Assembly: GCA_023447635.1 (NCBI GenBank)
Contig: JAEXNA010000012.1
Span: forward strand, 47,089 to 111,088
DNA length: 64,000 bases
From: Vulcanimicrobiota bacterium
GTDB lineage: Bacteria; Vulcanimicrobiota; Xenobia; Xenobiales; JADMJV01
Reading direction: 5' to 3'
Shown piece by piece: positions 1 through 8,677 of this stretch (positions are counted from its first letter, which is position 1; every line of letters begins with the position of its first letter). A program made the position numbers and the translations under genes. The notes beneath the pieces were generated by a model that saw nothing but the letters and a program-made list of their open reading frames with translations, did not search any database and was not told where the DNA came from.

Positions 1-1580
1 TATCCCGCGCCGATCGAGATGTCTCCGTCGGCCTCCAGGACGACGTCGTTGTTGCCGCTCCCCAGGTTAAAGGTCGGGAGCGTCGGCGTCCCCCCCGAGC
101 CTTCCCGAACGGTCAGCTCAAAAGCCGATGGCGGCAAGGAGGAGCCGTCCGGGCGACTCTGCGGCCGAACGCGAGTTTCTGGAAGTACGGTGACCGACTG
201 ATCGCTCAGGTTGATGACCACGGGCGCCGATGCGTCACCGATTTCTCGGAACCCCATCTCGGGAGCCTGCACGGGATTCCCCTCGAGATCCTGAGTGGTG
301 ATATCGTTTTGAAAGGTCTGGTCTACGGCGAAGCGGTCGCCAACGATAACCGGGATGGCGGACATATCCGCCCCGTAGTCGACGTCGGTGGCCAGGACTT
401 CTTCCGAGGGAGTGTTCGATTTGGTCCGGGACCGCATCACCTTCTGAGGTCGAGAGCTCGACGGAGGGTCATAGTATTCGACGACGTCGACCGACTCTTG
501 TTTGCGACTGTACTCCCACTCGGGTCCACGTCCGCGATCCACCTGCTTTCGCACGTGCACGGTGGCCATGGCTTTGGTAAAGCGGTATTCGCCGGGGGGC
601 ACCTCGATGTCCCGATCCTGGAAGGGGTCGGCGCTGTTATGGAAGGTTGGCTGCGGGATGTTCTCTGGTTTAAGGTCGTAGATGTCCGCTCGGCTGTTGG
701 CGTCGCTGACCAGTCGACCGCCCGACCGTCGAGCCGCCTGAGCCAGCAAGGCGGGGTCGTCGGAAAGAGGATTAGGCGTGTCGTTCTGCGAGATGTCGCC
801 GCCGGACCAGAGCATGCCGGTGCTGTCGCTCTGCATGGTGTCGAGATTGGCGTCGGGCCGAGTCACGGTCTGGTCGTGTTCGACGAATCGGGTTCTGCCC
901 GAGGTCAGCCCGGGCAAGTCGACGCCGTTCTCGCCCCGGATCTCGTTGCGGAACGGGTCCTTGGAGGCAAACAGCGCCTGCTGAGTAGCGACTTCGACCT
1001 TGCCTCGACTTAGTACGGAGGCATCGTAGAGCGGCGCCAGGCGAAGCAAGCAGTCGACCTGTTGGCGTGAGCGGCTGCCGTTTTTCGACTCTCGACCGTC
1101 CCAGGCGGAAATGCGCAGGCGGACCTGCTCGTGCCCGGTGGCCAGACCGTCGAGGGACGAGGCGCCTGCGGGAGCGGTCAGGGCGTTGATCACCTCGACC
1201 TCGAAACCCGAGTTGTGTTCGGTCAGGTAGCCTCGGAACAGGTTGCCTTCGACCGAGGTGATCTCGACTCGACTGTCCAGGGCGGCCAGGCCTCCCGGTT
1301 CGGTACGAGCTGGATCGACTTCACCCGGCTGGCGGAATCCGCCCTTGCCCCAGTCTCGATTGTGCTCGATCTGGTACAAGCAGTAGTCGTAGAGGGTGGT
1401 ACAGGCGGCGCGGGCTCGCAATCGGGCGTCGGAGGATTGGGCGACGGCGAACACCCCGCTCTGGGTTTGGATCAGAGCCCCGGTCAGCACGAGCAAAAAC
1501 ATGCTCACCATCATGGCGGTCAGTAGGGCGACGGCTCGGCGGCGCCGGCGTCGTCGAAGAATGCTGAGATTAAGTGCCAC
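1..1580 (-). CDS. PilX-like pilus/secretion minor pilin protein, 3' end beyond window
   Basis: Reads from a GTG at 1580 leftward with no stop before the window edge, so at least 526 codons are present and the C-terminus is missing. A G-run four bases upstream of the GTG can serve as ribosome binding site. The N-terminus has seven consecutive arginines, then one hydrophobic segment (about residues 16-40, AVALLTAMMVSMFLLVLTGA), then an alpha-helical stretch rich in Ala/Arg. This is the layout of PilX/GspK-type minor pilin components. The rest looks extracellular and polar. It is the third gene of a cluster after PilV-like and PilW-like genes, matching the usual V-W-X order. No gene for the pilus motor is adjacent. 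The family call rests on the N-terminus and context only. Confidence 0.7.
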   Translation of the reverse strand, partial: MALNLSILRRRRRRRAVALLTAMMVSMFLLVLTGALIQTQSGVFAVAQSSDARLRARAACTTLYDYCLYQIEHNRDWGKGGFRQPGEVDPARTEPGGLAALDSRVEITSVEGNLFRGYLTEHNSGFEVEVINALTAPAGASSLDGLATGHEQVRLRISAWDGRESKNGSRSRQQVDCLLRLAPLYDASVLSRGKVEVATQQALFASKDPFRNEIRGENGVDLPGLTSGRTRFVEHDQTVTRPDANLDTMQSDSTGMLWSGGDISQNDTPNPLSDDPALLAQAARRSGGRLVSDANSRADIYDLKPENIPQPTFHNSADPFQDRDIEVPPGEYRFTKAMATVHVRKQVDRGRGPEWEYSRKQESVDVVEYYDPPSSSRPQKVMRSRTKSNTPSEEVLATDVDYGADMSAIPVIVGDRFAVDQTFQNDITTQDLEGNPVQAPEMGFREIGDASAPVVINLSDQSVTVLPETRVRPQSRPDGSSLPPSAFELTVREGSGGTPTLPTFNLGSGNNDVVLEADGDISIGAG

Positions 1581-1631
1581 GAATCCCCCCGCGCCCCTTG
1601 CTCAGGCCGCCGCTTCTCATTATATCAGGAA

Positions 1632-2294
1632 TCACAGTCGGGGCCAGGTGTTCCTGGGATAGATCGTGGTCTGAACTTGCAGGGTTTCCTGGCGGCTCTG
1701 TCCTCCACCGGCCTGTACCGTGGCCTCTTTCAGGACCAGGTCGAAAACCACGGTGTTGCGCGGCTCGGACAGCTCGACCGAAAAACTTTCGACCCCGCCA
1801 GAAAGCCGACGCTGATCCAGCGGCGTCAGGGTTCCGGCCAGGGCCGGCTCCAGCATGGCCGCGATCGCCTCGTGCTGAAGCGGCAGTGTCGCTCCGTCCG
1901 GGAGGTAGAGCTGGCGGAGCAGCAGTCCACGCGCGTCTCGAGTGGCCACGTAGGCTACCATCCGGTTCCAGGCCGGAAGACCCAGGGAGTCGACCAGCAG
2001 CGGCTGCTGCCAGCTATCCATGGCGGCGACCGCCAGACCGTCCCGCCGATGGCCCGCTTCTTCTCGGGCCACCGAACTGCAGCGGACCAGATTAGAGAGT
2101 CCTACGTCGCGCTGCAGCCAGGTGAAGATGGCGCGGGCGTCGCGCTGCAGCACCTGCCGCCCGCTGGCGTTGGCGAAGATACGAAATCCCGACGAGGCGG
2201 CGTAGAAACAGACGGTGCCGACCAGGGCAAAGATGCCGATGGAAAGGATCAGTTCGGCGACTTGAAAGCCACCCGTTGCCGTCCTACGCTTCAT
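1632..2294 (-). CDS. PilW/GspJ-like minor pseudopilin
   Basis: 220 residues. The start is ATG 2294, chosen because it overlaps the upstream stop as ATGA and because the protein then begins MKRRTATGGFQVAELILSIG: a short basic leader, a glycine before a hydrophobic helix, and Glu near position 5 of the mature part, as in type IV prepilin signals. The prepilin peptidase site would be GG/FQVAE. The C-terminal part resembles the beta-rich head of PilW/GspJ proteins. The four-base overlap with the upstream PilV-like gene suggests coupled translation. It probably helps prime or cap a type IV pilus or a pseudopilus. Confidence 0.75.
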   Translation of the reverse strand: MKRRTATGGFQVAELILSIGIFALVGTVCFYAASSGFRIFANASGRQVLQRDARAIFTWLQRDVGLSNLVRCSSVAREEAGHRRDGLAVAAMDSWQQPLLVDSLGLPAWNRMVAYVATRDARGLLLRQLYLPDGATLPLQHEAIAAMLEPALAGTLTPLDQRRLSGGVESFSVELSEPRNTVVFDLVLKEATVQAGGGQSRQETLQVQTTIYPRNTWPRL

Positions 2295-2758
2295 GGCGAG
2301 CCAAGCTCGCCGCGAATGTAGACCGTGCGCGTGGCGGTGACCGCGCTTTCCCCTAGCTCGGGGCGGGCCTGCTTCAGTTCGCCCCACCACCAGACCTCGA
2401 CCGACACTTGCTGGACCGTGCCCAGGTCCTGAGGCGATTGGCGCAGTCGCAGGACCCTGACCTGATAGCGAAACGGCGTGGCGCTGTCCTCGCCGGGAAG
2501 CACCAGATCACGTACCCCGGTCCAACGGCTGGGCGAGGCGCTGTCGAAACCCCAGTTGGGAGGTCCGGCGGCGGCGCTGCTGTCGAGGACTTCCTGGGCC
2601 AGCAGGATCGCCGCGGTTTGGTGGGCCGTCTTCCCTCCGCTGCTCAGCAGGCGAGCGAGGGTGCCGATGACCAGGAGGCTGATGGTGGCGATCAGGCCGA
2701 TAGCGACCACAATCTCCATCAGCGTCAGTCCCGCGCGCCGTCCTATCAGTGACCCCAA
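2291..2758 (-). CDS. PilV/GspI-like minor pseudopilin
   Basis: 155 residues. It begins MGSLIGRRAGLTLMEIVVAI: the cleavage site is G/LTLME with the conserved Glu at +5, followed by a roughly 20-residue hydrophobic helix. This is a classic class III (type IV prepilin) signal. The size and position, first in a three-gene set with PilW-like and PilX-like genes, fit PilV/GspI. The stop overlaps the next start as ATGA. The mature head contains a Trp-rich strand (VEVWWWGELK). Confidence 0.8.
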   Translation of the reverse strand: MGSLIGRRAGLTLMEIVVAIGLIATISLLVIGTLARLLSSGGKTAHQTAAILLAQEVLDSSAAAGPPNWGFDSASPSRWTGVRDLVLPGEDSATPFRYQVRVLRLRQSPQDLGTVQQVSVEVWWWGELKQARPELGESAVTATRTVYIRGELGSP

Positions 2759-2836
2759 TGTTCCCCCAGGTAGGGCTGCCGCCCCGAGTCGGTATAACTT
2801 CTGGCTAGGTTCCTAATCCCCTGGGAAGGCGGAGGG

Positions 2837-4201
2837 TCAGTCGTCCGAGTACGGAACGTGGGGGCGGTCGTCGGCCACGTCGTGGGGGATCGTTTTGGCA
2901 AAGATGGCGTAGAGGATGGCACCGGTCAGGACCAGGAAAAGGGCCTGAAGGCTCTGCACCGGGGCCTGGTACAAGGTGTTAGCGGTCAGCAGAACAGCGG
3001 CCACGATGAACACGATCGGAACCACGGGATAGCCCACGACTTTGTAAGGACGATGGGTGTGGGGCTCTTGACGGCGAAGTCGGATGACCGCTCCCGCGCC
3101 CAGGGCGTAGAAGATCCAGAAGACGAAGACGACGTTGTCGGTCAAAGTTTCGAAGGTGCCCCAGAACGAGAGCAGCACGACGGCCCAGATCCCCTGCACG
3201 ATCAAGGCGACGTAGGGCGTCTTGAAAGTCGGGTGGACGGCCCCGATCGCCTGCGGGAAGCGGCCGTCCTGAGCCATGGCGTAGTAGGCGCGAGGGGCGG
3301 ACAAGATCGAACTGTTCAGGGCGCCGGCCATGGAGACGAAGGTCAGTGCCGACATGGCCAGCAGACCTTTCATTCCCAGCAGTTTCCTGGCGACCACGGC
3401 GGCCACCGACTTGGACTCCTGAACCACCTCCATCGGCAGGACGAAGTGGTAGGCGGCGTTGGTGATAACATAGACGGCGATCACGAATCCGATCCCCAGG
3501 CCGATCGCTTTGGGCAAGTTCCTCTGCGGCTCTTTGAGTTCCCCGGCCATGAAGCCCAGGTTCACCCAGCCGTCGTAAGCCCACAGCGCCTTGGTCATAC
3601 AGAGCCCGATGGCGCCCAGCAGTCCGATGTTCATGGGTAGCGACGAGGCGGGAGCAAAGTTGCCGGTGCTGGCCTCGCCCAGCAGGAAGGCGCCTCCCAC
3701 CAGAACCGCAATGCCGACCACTTTGGCCAGAGTCAAGATATTCTGCACCCGAGCGCCGGACTTGACGCTGAGAATGTTCAGGCCGGTCAGCAAGGCGATG
3801 AGGGTCGCCGCGATGGGGAAGCGAAACGCTCCGATTCCGGGTGAAAGCTCTTCCAGGCTCTGGACGGCTCCGGCGGCCAAGCCTGCGATCGAGCCGGTTT
3901 GCAGCACCGCGAGCAGCGACCAGCCGAAGAGAAAGCCCACGAAAGGGCCGTAGGCGCGGCGCAGGTAGACGTAAAGTCCGCCCGCCTCGGGCATCATGGC
4001 GCCCAGTTCGGCGACCACCAGCGCTCCGCCCAGGGTCAGCAGTCCGGAGGCCAGCCAGATCACCAGGATCAGCGGAGCGTTCGGGATCAGTTCGGCGATC
4101 CCCGAGGCTTTCAGGAAGATTCCCGAGCCGATCATGCTGCCGACCACGATCCCGATGGCGTCGGTCAGCGTCAGTCGACGCTCTAATCTCTCCTCACTCA
4201 T
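2837..4201 (-). CDS. APC-family amino acid permease
   Basis: 454 residues. Start ATG 4201 has a GGAGGTGG site upstream and gives MSEERLERRLTLTDAIGIVV. The first helix carries GSMIGSGIF, the glycine-rich unwound substrate-binding motif of APC transporters (GxxIGxGIF). About twelve hydrophobic segments follow. It is most like the serine/threonine exchanger and LAT-type branch of the APC superfamily; the substrate cannot be fixed from sequence. It would act in the inner membrane and import or exchange amino acids. It stands alone on this strand and is divergent from the SMR pump gene. Confidence 0.88.
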   Translation of the reverse strand: MSEERLERRLTLTDAIGIVVGSMIGSGIFLKASGIAELIPNAPLILVIWLASGLLTLGGALVVAELGAMMPEAGGLYVYLRRAYGPFVGFLFGWSLLAVLQTGSIAGLAAGAVQSLEELSPGIGAFRFPIAATLIALLTGLNILSVKSGARVQNILTLAKVVGIAVLVGGAFLLGEASTGNFAPASSLPMNIGLLGAIGLCMTKALWAYDGWVNLGFMAGELKEPQRNLPKAIGLGIGFVIAVYVITNAAYHFVLPMEVVQESKSVAAVVARKLLGMKGLLAMSALTFVSMAGALNSSILSAPRAYYAMAQDGRFPQAIGAVHPTFKTPYVALIVQGIWAVVLLSFWGTFETLTDNVVFVFWIFYALGAGAVIRLRRQEPHTHRPYKVVGYPVVPIVFIVAAVLLTANTLYQAPVQSLQALFLVLTGAILYAIFAKTIPHDVADDRPHVPYSDD

Positions 4202-4367
4202 CGCCGTCCACCTCCAAATAGGGTCGGAGTGATGGGAGCGGCCGGAGGGAAGGGAGGGGCATGCATAAGGGAGCCCTATTCCAAGGAGGCGGGGAGAGAC
4301 CCTGCCCGCCCCTTTCTCATGGACAGGCGCCAAGGATTGGGGGAGGAGTTCGCGCGCCTTGGAGAAA

Positions 4368-4381
4368 ACCGTCCGGACGGT
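4368..4381. promoter_or_regulatory. 14-bp perfect palindrome, probable TetR operator
   Basis: ACCGTCCGGACGGT is a perfect palindrome ending 29 bases upstream of the SMR pump start, inside the only intergenic space of the pump and TetR gene pair. TetR-family dimers typically bind such palindromes and repress an adjacent efflux gene. The site and its position are seen directly; binding is inferred. Confidence 0.6.
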
Positions 4382-4410
4382 CAGTTTGGGTTTCTGTTGG
4401 AGGACGTGCG

Positions 4411-4728
4411 ATGGGCTATGTGATGTTGATGGGGGCGATTCTGACCGAGATCTGTGCCAGTACGTTCCTGCGCCTGAGTCGAGGTTTCGAGGAGGCCGGC
4501 TACGGCGCGGTGGCGCTCTGCCTCTTTTCGGTCTCGCTTTACTGCCTGGCTCGCGCTATCAAGACGGTTCCGCTCTCGGTCGCTTATTCGCTCTGGGCCG
4601 GCCTGGGGATCGCTGGGACGCTGGCCGCTGGCTACTGGATTTTCGAAGAGTCGATCAACGCCCAGCAGATTGGCGGCACTTTGCTCATCCTGATGGGAGC
4701 GATCGTGGTTCGAGCCTCGGCCGCCTGA
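4411..4728 (+). CDS. Small multidrug resistance (SMR) family transporter
   Basis: 105 residues, the normal SMR length, with four hydrophobic helices. Glu13 in helix 1 (MGAILTEICAS) matches the essential Glu14 of EmrE, and YSLWAGLGIAG in helix 3 matches the family motif around the conserved Trp. It should work as an antiparallel dimer exchanging protons for cationic compounds across the inner membrane. Start ATG 4411 has TGGAGG eight bases upstream. A TetR regulator follows 40 bp downstream on the same strand, and a palindrome lies just upstream, so self-regulated drug efflux is likely. Substrate type (drug versus guanidinium) is not settled. Confidence 0.88.
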   Translation: MGYVMLMGAILTEICASTFLRLSRGFEEAGYGAVALCLFSVSLYCLARAIKTVPLSVAYSLWAGLGIAGTLAAGYWIFEESINAQQIGGTLLILMGAIVVRASAA

Positions 4729-4768
4729 GCGGGCAGGCCCAGGCCTGCGGGGGAGGGAAGGCGCGAGA

Positions 4769-5296
4769 GTGACCAACCGCGCGGAACTGACCCGCCAGAA
4801 GCTGCTGCAGGCCGGGCGCCAGGTGGCTTTCGACCTGGGCGCCGCCGCTTTGACGGTAGAAGGCGTGGCTCGCGAGGCGGGAGTCAGCAAGGGGGCTGTC
4901 CTCTACCACTTTCCCAGCAAGGACGGCCTGCTGGCCGCAGTGCTGGAGTCGCTTCTCGAAGGGTTTCAGGAAGCGGTCGAACGCGAACACGAGCGCGGCG
5001 GCTCCTGGCTTCGCGCCTACCTGCGGGCCTCTTTCCCGCAGCAGCGGGCGGGCTATCTGCGCGAAACCAGAGTGATCTTTGCCATCGTGACCCTGCGTCC
5101 CGACCTGGCTTCTCTGGTCCAGGAGCGTTTCCTTCGCTGGCACCAGCGGGCTCTCGAGGACGGCCAGGATCCGCTGACGGCGGGGCTTGTTCGGGTAGCC
5201 GTCGACGGTCTCTGGTACAACGAGATGTTCGGCTTCTCCCTGGACGAAAGGGCGAGAGAGGCTCTGCTCGAGCGGCTGGAGAGCCTGCTCGACTAG
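4769..5296 (+). CDS. TetR/AcrR-family transcriptional repressor
   Basis: 175 residues from GTG 4769, preceded by GGGAGGGAAG. The N-terminal helix-turn-helix is clear: TVEGVAREAGVSKGAVLYHF (residues about 29-48), with the typical family residues LYHFPSKDGLL after it. The C-terminal ligand/dimer domain is variable, as expected. It follows the SMR pump by 40 bp on the same strand, so it probably controls that pump through the palindrome at 4368-4381. Its stop overlaps the convergent secreted-protein gene by four bases. Confidence 0.9.
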   Translation: MTNRAELTRQKLLQAGRQVAFDLGAAALTVEGVAREAGVSKGAVLYHFPSKDGLLAAVLESLLEGFQEAVEREHERGGSWLRAYLRASFPQQRAGYLRETRVIFAIVTLRPDLASLVQERFLRWHQRALEDGQDPLTAGLVRVAVDGLWYNEMFGFSLDERAREALLERLESLLD

Positions 5297-5859
5297 AAGG
5301 CGAAGGTGCGGAACGCTTCGGGGGTCAGCACCCAGCGTCCGTTCTCTCGCACCAGCACCAACTGGTCCTGGAACGACTCGGTCTTCCCGGAACCAAAGGC
5401 GTTTTTGACCGTCGTTTCCACGTCGACGGTCGCCTTGTCTCCCTGGATCGACTCGGACAGCACGGTAAAGTGAGCGCCGGCTACACAGGCCATCATGCCT
5501 TCATAGACTTTAGCGTCCTCGGCGTTCGGGTCGGGGTTTTTGATCGCCAACTCTTTGGGGCCGGCGTCGGGCTTGGACTGTAGTTCGACGAGCGCTTGCT
5601 GGCACAGCATGGGAGAGAACTCTTCCTTGAGCAGCGTCAGGTACTCGCTATAGCGGGCCGGCCAGGGTTTGGTCTCGACCCAGATCTTCGCGAACCGCTG
5701 AGCTGTCAGTAGGTACTGGTTGGTAACCGAACTGGGAGAGTCGGGATCGTTGGCAGCGAACGCCGCCGAGTGGAGAAGTAGGACGAGCGTGGTCGCCAGG
5801 GCTAAAAAGAAACGCCTGTTCAGCACGCCTCGGGCGGCCGTCGCACTACGGGTGATCAT
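5293..5859 (-). CDS. Secreted protein of unknown function
   Basis: 188 residues from ATG 5859. The N-terminus MITRSATAARGVLNRRFFLA leads into a hydrophobic stretch ending HSAAFAA, a good Sec signal peptide with cleavage near AFA/A. The mature part is about 150 residues and ends in a pattern (fluctuating strands, VLVRENGRWVLTPEAFRTF) typical of small NTF2-like or DUF4878-like secreted folds, where the last strand reads GRWxL. That similarity is a weak inference. The longer upstream reading frame is not used because the signal peptide marks the start. It is convergent with the TetR gene and divergent from the next gene. Confidence 0.65.
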   Translation of the reverse strand: MITRSATAARGVLNRRFFLALATTLVLLLHSAAFAANDPDSPSSVTNQYLLTAQRFAKIWVETKPWPARYSEYLTLLKEEFSPMLCQQALVELQSKPDAGPKELAIKNPDPNAEDAKVYEGMMACVAGAHFTVLSESIQGDKATVDVETTVKNAFGSGKTESFQDQLVLVRENGRWVLTPEAFRTFAF

Positions 5860-5875
5860 CCTTGAATATTTTCCA

Positions 5876-6805
5876 ATGCCGGAACAGATCCTTCCGGCGG
5901 CGTTGACTTGCAGGCCAAGAGAACATGGCGAGAAAATTGCTATCGCTGTGGCACTCGACGAGTATCTCCATAGTTTGCGCGAAGGCGAACCCTCCGACCC
6001 GGGCCAGTTCACCGTGGCCGCCGACCGGGCAAGAGAGCTTCTGGCCACTCGTGTCCTGGCGGATGAGTGGACGGCCTGGTCGTGTCTGGCCCAGGGTCTG
6101 ATCCAGGCCGGGGCCCGCAGGTTCGAGATCGAATTGGGGCGACAGGCGGTGGTCTGGAGGGCGGATTTCGAGACGCCTCGACCGCTAGTCGACCTTTACG
6201 CTCAAGAGCGGTTTCTGTTGGGATGGCTGAACCTGGGCCGTTTCGGCAGCCCCTACTGGTCCGCCGCCGAGAGCACCCTGACGGTCGAACTCCGTGGGAA
6301 CGCGTTTACCCGCTACCGGGCCGGCTCGGCTCTGGAGGCGCATCTTCGCAAAGTGCTGGCGTTGGCTCCGATCGCGGTCGAGATGGGTCGCTCCGAGGTG
6401 GTGGAGAGGCGTTTGCCCGCGGGCTGCTCCCTGTGCCTCTACCCGCTTGCCCAGACGATGGGGGGAGGGCTGCGCTTCGCCGAAGAGCCGCGCGAGCGGG
6501 ACGCCTCGCTCTGCCGCGTCTTCTCTTTGAGCTCTCTGGGCGCGGACTGGGAAGGCGCCACGGGAGACTCGCTGGGCGCTTATGCCAGCCGCAGCAAGGC
6601 CTCCTGGTCCCAGGTCGCCTGGGTCCACCACGGCGTCGTCATCTGCCAGGAGCGCAACACCTTGGAGCGGCCCGGCGTCTCGGTGGTGGCTTCGGTCGAG
6701 GCGCTGGGGCTGACGACCGACCTTTCCGGATTTTCGGTGGTGAACAACGAGGCCTATTTCCGTTTTATCACCCTGCTCAAGCGCGACGTCCTCTGGATGT
6801 TATGA
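5876..6805 (+). CDS. Hypothetical cytoplasmic protein
   Basis: 309 residues from ATG 5876; an in-frame GTG at 5948 (protein then begins with LDEYLHSLREGEPSDPGQ) is an alternative, since neither has a clear ribosome site. There is no signal peptide or membrane segment. An N-terminal helical part holds a run like AADRARELLATRV, followed by alternating strands and a segment FLLGWLNLGRFGSPYWSAAE. I do not recognise the family. The stop overlaps the convergent YbjQ-repeat gene by six bases. It has two cysteines close together (CSLCLY), not arranged as a known metal site. Confidence 0.6.
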   Translation: MPEQILPAALTCRPREHGEKIAIAVALDEYLHSLREGEPSDPGQFTVAADRARELLATRVLADEWTAWSCLAQGLIQAGARRFEIELGRQAVVWRADFETPRPLVDLYAQERFLLGWLNLGRFGSPYWSAAESTLTVELRGNAFTRYRAGSALEAHLRKVLALAPIAVEMGRSEVVERRLPAGCSLCLYPLAQTMGGGLRFAEEPRERDASLCRVFSLSSLGADWEGATGDSLGAYASRSKASWSQVAWVHHGVVICQERNTLERPGVSVVASVEALGLTTDLSGFSVVNNEAYFRFITLLKRDVLWML

Positions 6806-7930
6806 GCCCGTGTTCAGGTTCTTGGCCAGGCCGCCCAGCCCGCTCGGCTTGATCACGGTGTCTTCGTCCTTGACCAGGGCCTGAGGGGGAAGTTGTTCGC
6901 TGCGAGTCGTCAGCCCCTCCATCTTTTTTACGGCTGTGCCGACCGCCATGAACTCGATGATGTTACCTCCCAGGTGCGAGATGAAGGTTTTGATCCCCAC
7001 GACCTGGTCGGCTCCGCAGGCGTCAGCCTCTTTGGCTATCTGCAGGATGGCGTTCTCGCGGGCGTCGTAGATCAAGGTGGTCAACTCGGGGATCTCTCCC
7101 CGCTGCAGACCGCGCAGGGCGGCCATCACTCCTCCGGAGAAGCCGACCGAGTAGACGGAGACTCCCAGCACTAACCGGATCGGCATGTAGCCGATGTGGA
7201 TCAGGTTCCACATCTCCGAGCAGGTCAGGTGGCTGGTCATGGGGCGCTGGTCGAACTCGGGCCCCAGGGCGGGATGACGCGAGGCGGTGCCTAGCATCAG
7301 CATCTCGGTGGTGCCCATCAGCGGCATGATCGAGGTTCGGATCCCTACCACGGCGTTAGCGCCAAAGCGGCGCGCTTCGGCTTCGATGCGCTCGAGCGCC
7401 AGGTGGCGGGTTTTGTTGAACACCTCGCTGTACTGGGTCACTTCGCCTCGGCGGAACGACTGCAGGAAGCCTCCCACACCGCCTCCTACCCCGATCGAAT
7501 AGGCGACGTTGCCGAAGGCGAAGTGGATCGGGTGAAAGCCGGCATCTATCTGGCAGAATAGCTCCTGGCCGCCCGCAGAGGTAGAGAAGCCAGAGAGGCT
7601 TTCGTCTTGCGAGGTCAGGCAAGATCCGACGGAGAGGAATTCGACCCCACCCGACTGCCAGAGCAGTTCGCTGGTCAGTCCGGTGACCGCGTGGCCGCCC
7701 CGCTGCTGCTGCTCTTTGAGCAGGCGGTCGATGGCCATCTGCCGGCCGTCGTGGATCACCTCGGTCACCCCGGTGACTTCGCCCCCGACCAGCGTTCGGG
7801 CCGCCGACGAGAGGGTGCCCAGGAACCCCATCGAATTGACGGAGTTCCCGATGACCAGGTCGCCCGGGCGAAACCCGAGTTTGTCCAGACAGAAGATTTC
7901 GTTGCCCGAGAGGCCGGTGACGATCGACAT
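6800..7930 (-). CDS. Triple YbjQ (UPF0145) domain protein
   Basis: 376 residues built of three tandem copies of the YbjQ/YbdQ-type domain (about residues 1-115, 116-235 and 236-345). Each copy carries the same core: a glycine-rich strand, then GE(V/I) followed by an amphipathic helix, then a GA-x-x-VVGI-type strand (GANAVVGIRT, GADQVVGIKT; the first copy has GGHAVTGLTS). The single-domain family forms pentamers of unknown role and is sometimes called heavy-metal binding. Three fused copies with an unstructured tail are unusual. No signal peptide is present. The function is unknown. Confidence 0.75.
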   Translation of the reverse strand: MSIVTGLSGNEIFCLDKLGFRPGDLVIGNSVNSMGFLGTLSSAARTLVGGEVTGVTEVIHDGRQMAIDRLLKEQQQRGGHAVTGLTSELLWQSGGVEFLSVGSCLTSQDESLSGFSTSAGGQELFCQIDAGFHPIHFAFGNVAYSIGVGGGVGGFLQSFRRGEVTQYSEVFNKTRHLALERIEAEARRFGANAVVGIRTSIMPLMGTTEMLMLGTASRHPALGPEFDQRPMTSHLTCSEMWNLIHIGYMPIRLVLGVSVYSVGFSGGVMAALRGLQRGEIPELTTLIYDARENAILQIAKEADACGADQVVGIKTFISHLGGNIIEFMAVGTAVKKMEGLTTRSEQLPPQALVKDEDTVIKPSGLGGLAKNLNTGS

Positions 7931-7981
7931 AGGGAAGAGTTCCCATAGTCGAGCGGGCTCCCTGCGGCGTTGGGTTAGAGG

Positions 7982-8635
7982 CTACGGGTTGGGCGCCATG
8001 ACGACGAACCAGCGCTGGTTCTTATCGATGATGTGGCCTTTGCTGTCGGTGGACACGGTTTTCAGGCTGACCGAATCTTTGACGTTGCCGCCGATCACGT
8101 CGATCTCGCCCGGGCGCACGGCGGTCACCAGGTCGGTGTGAGAGGAGTAGGTCAGCGGTTGGTAGTCGAAGCTGACTCCGTTCTGGCGCGCATACCCGAC
8201 CAGGTCGCCGACCTGAGGAGCGCGCTCGTTGAGTCGGTAACCCCAGTAGGCGAAGCTCTTGTCGCCCCGTTTACGGGCCAGGATGCTGTTGCGGATGTAG
8301 GTTGCGTGCCATTCCGAATAGGAGAAGCGATCGCCCATACCGGCTTCTTTCATGACCCAGGAGATGAAGGCGGCCGACCACGGCTGGTCGGTGTCCTTGC
8401 CGGTCAGGTTGGGGAAGCCCACCGCTTTCCAGTAGTCGCCGACCCGTTCCCAGTAGGGGTCCTCGGACTCCTGTCCGCCCTTCTTCACGATGGTGTTGCT
8501 CTTATCGATGGTCTGGTTGCCGAAGCGATCCCATTCGGCTTTGGCGATGCGCAGCGCGTTGTCGACCGGGGTGTCGGCCAGAGCAGGAAAGGTCAGAAGG
8601 GTGAAAGCCAGGCAGCTAAAGCAGAAGGAACGCAT
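7982..8635 (-). CDS. Secreted DUF2272-like protein
   Basis: 217 residues from the ATG at about 8635. MRSFCFSCLAFTLLTFPALA is a Sec signal peptide cut near ALA/D. The mature part matches the DUF2272 pattern: WERVGDYW, QPWSAAFISWVMKEAG with a conserved Trp-Ser-Ala-Ala-Phe core, a Ser-His-Thr-Asp segment (SSHTDLV) and a C-terminal IDKNQRWFVVMAP. The Cys of NlpC/P60-type enzymes is replaced by Ser in WSAAF, so it is a relative of that fold whose activity is unclear. The open frame continues upstream through a tandem repeat array that is not part of the protein. Confidence 0.75.
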   Translation of the reverse strand: MRSFCFSCLAFTLLTFPALADTPVDNALRIAKAEWDRFGNQTIDKSNTIVKKGGQESEDPYWERVGDYWKAVGFPNLTGKDTDQPWSAAFISWVMKEAGMGDRFSYSEWHATYIRNSILARKRGDKSFAYWGYRLNERAPQVGDLVGYARQNGVSFDYQPLTYSSHTDLVTAVRPGEIDVIGGNVKDSVSLKTVSTDSKGHIIDKNQRWFVVMAPNP

Positions 8636-8677
8636 GACGATGCGGATTTCACAGCGGCGCCTTTCCCCCTGCGCCCC

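Noticed and set aside
309..1013. 234-codon plus-strand frame
   Set aside because: Antisense to the minus-strand PilX-like gene, which has a clear pilin-type N-terminus.
4202..4410. Guanidine riboswitch before the SMR pump gene
   Set aside because: No ykkC-type or paired ACGR hairpins found; the palindrome suits a TetR operator better.
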